A program made the translations under genes and the position numbers. The notes beneath the pieces were generated by a model. It searched no databases, was not told the origin of the DNA, and saw only the letters and a program-made list of their open reading frames with translations. Source: Streptomyces acidicola (lineage in GTDB: Bacteria > Actinomycetota > Actinomycetes > Streptomycetales > Streptomycetaceae). From it: a stretch of 53,276 nt of DNA. Below, piece by piece: positions 52,419-53,276 of the stretch. The stretch's first letter is position 1. The number at the start of each line of letters is the position of its first letter. Location: the NCBI RefSeq assembly GCF_009377235.1, contig NZ_VMNX01000034.1:1-53276 (forward strand), in the 5' to 3' direction.

Positions 52419-53276
52419 TCAGGCGTCGAACTCGTGGTCGATGAGGGCGAAGATTTCGTCATCGGTGGCGGTTCCGATCTTCTCGGTGAGGTCAGTGAGG
52501 TCGCCGGGCACGGCGTGCGGCCCGCCGGAGGCATCCGGGGCGCCCGCGAGGGTGGACAGCAGCTCGCGCAGTCCGCCGGCGAGCCGGTCGCCCGTGACGG
52601 GGTCCAACGGTGCGTCGGACAGCGCCGCCCGCAGCCGTTCGAGGGCCGACAGGGCGGCGGAGGCCGCCTCCGGCCGGTGGGGCGTGAGCTCGGCGAGGAG
52701 GTGCTCGGTGAGGGCCGCGGGGGTGGGCCGGTCGAAGACGAGGGTGGCCGGCAGCGGCAGGCCGGTGAGCTCCCGCAGACGGTCCCGGTACTCCACGCCG
52801 GTCACTGAGTCGAAGCCGGCGTCGCGGAAGGAACGCTGCGGGTCGACCGCGTCCGGCCCGGGATGTTCGAGTACGGCGGCGGCCTCGGCCCGGACCAGCT
52901 CCAGCGCGAGCAGGTACTGCTCCCGGCCGGTACGGCCCGCCAGCATGCGCGGCCAGTAAGGATGGTCGGAGGGCTCGTCGGGTTCCGGGGACGGACCGGT
53001 CTCCGGCAGGGAGGGTCCGTCGGTCCACTGTGGTGGGGTCGCGCTGCCGTCCGCCGCGGTCGAGGCGGCCCGGATGCCGGCGTCGTCGGCCGGCTGCTGC
53101 GGGAGCCAGTGGCGGCGGCGCTGGAAGGCGTAGGTCGGCAGGTCGGCGCGGGGGCCCGGGCCCAGCAGCGCGGACCAGTCCACGTCCTGGCCCGCGACGT
53201 GCAGTTGGGCGATCGCGGTGAGCAGGGCCGTGGGTTCGTCGTGGCCGGGGCGGAGGGTGGCCGTGAGGATGGGAGG
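52419..53276 (-). CDS. Type I PKS, C-terminal part (AT end, ACP, docking domain); runs off the window
   Basis: 285 codons to the window edge, stop at 52419-52421. The sequence opens at the end of an AT ([20 protein letters not shown], then post-AT linker [14 protein letters not shown]). A linker of only about 90 residues leads to an ACP with its Ser in [14 protein letters not shown] (codon 52806-52808). There is no KR, DH or ER, so this module leaves its beta-keto group unprocessed, or is a loading module. A C-terminal docking helix pair ends in [14 protein letters not shown], which suits the N-terminal coil of the next gene 37 bp downstream. It presumably hands its chain to that module. Confidence 0.9.
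   Translation of the reverse strand, partial: PPILTATLRPGHDEPTALLTAIAQLHVAGQDVDWSALLGPGPRADLPTYAFQRRRHWLPQQPADDAGIRAASTAADGSATPPQWTDGPSLPETGPSPEPDEPSDHPYWPRMLAGRTGREQYLLALELVRAEAAAVLEHPGPDAVDPQRSFRDAGFDSVTGVEYRDRLRELTGLPLPATLVFDRPTPAALTEHLLAELTPHRPEAASAALSALERLRAALSDAPLDPVTGDRLAGGLRELLSTLAGAPDASGGPHAVPGDLTDLTEKIGTATDDEIFALIDHEFDA

Noticed and set aside
1..53276. CRISPR arrays, rRNA or tRNA genes
   Set aside because: No regularly spaced repeats, rRNA motifs or tRNA cloverleaf were seen on reading through; a tool scan could still find a weak tRNA.

Overview
The window is GC-rich actinobacterial DNA, almost certainly Streptomyces. Signs are the strong G/C third-codon bias, frequent GTG starts, ATGA/GTGA-coupled operons, a SARP regulator, a modular type I polyketide synthase (PKS) with actinobacterial docking domains, and many small regulator-enzyme pairs. 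The density of transposon debris suggests a chromosome arm or other accessory region.

1-33 kb is accessory and stress/detoxification territory among mobile-element remains. It holds an IS5 tail and frameshifted resolvase (0-1 kb), a methyltransferase, and a TetR / FlK-type thioesterase / amidohydrolase operon (2-3.9 kb). Next come an orphan BtrH-like acyltransferase gene (4.3-5.3 kb), a tyrosine-recombinase trio with a hypothetical fourth gene (5.8-9.4 kb), an amidohydrolase, a TRIC channel, and a split YeeE/YedE sulfur transporter with a Cys-rich small protein (12.6-14.2 kb). A NmrA/TetR divergent pair, IS110 and DUF6262-like remains, a three-gene envelope operon with two paralogues (19.4-20.6 kb), MFS/LysR, and a chloramphenicol-type efflux gene overlapped by a broken IS481 follow. 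The rest of this part is remnants (mycoredoxin, IS982, DciA-like), two coupled zinc-ribbon peptides, small NTF2, HD and VOC proteins, and an AraC-controlled DsbA/oxidoreductase operon (31-33 kb).

33.4-53.3 kb looks like part of a biosynthetic gene cluster that runs off the right edge. A rightward operon encodes an asparagine-synthetase-like ligase whose glutaminase Cys is replaced by Ser, a cysteine-synthase-like PLP enzyme, an M24 metallohydrolase and a threonine-synthase-like PLP enzyme. It is followed by a SARP activator, a DUF6059-like peptide, an MMPL exporter with a divergent PadR repressor, a HAAS-type membrane protein, and two leftward PKS genes. The upstream PKS ends AT-ACP-docking domain; the second is KS-AT-DH-ER-KR-ACP with no thioesterase.

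My working model is that the PKS makes a short reduced, branched acyl chain, the two PLP enzymes make an unusual amino acid, and the Ser2 AsnB-like ligase forms an amide or lactam. The MMPL pump would export the product. A 17-bp palindromic motif occurs twice at the PadR/MMPL promoter and once upstream of the ligase operon, which ties exporter and operon to one repressor. The product is not recognisable from sequence alone.
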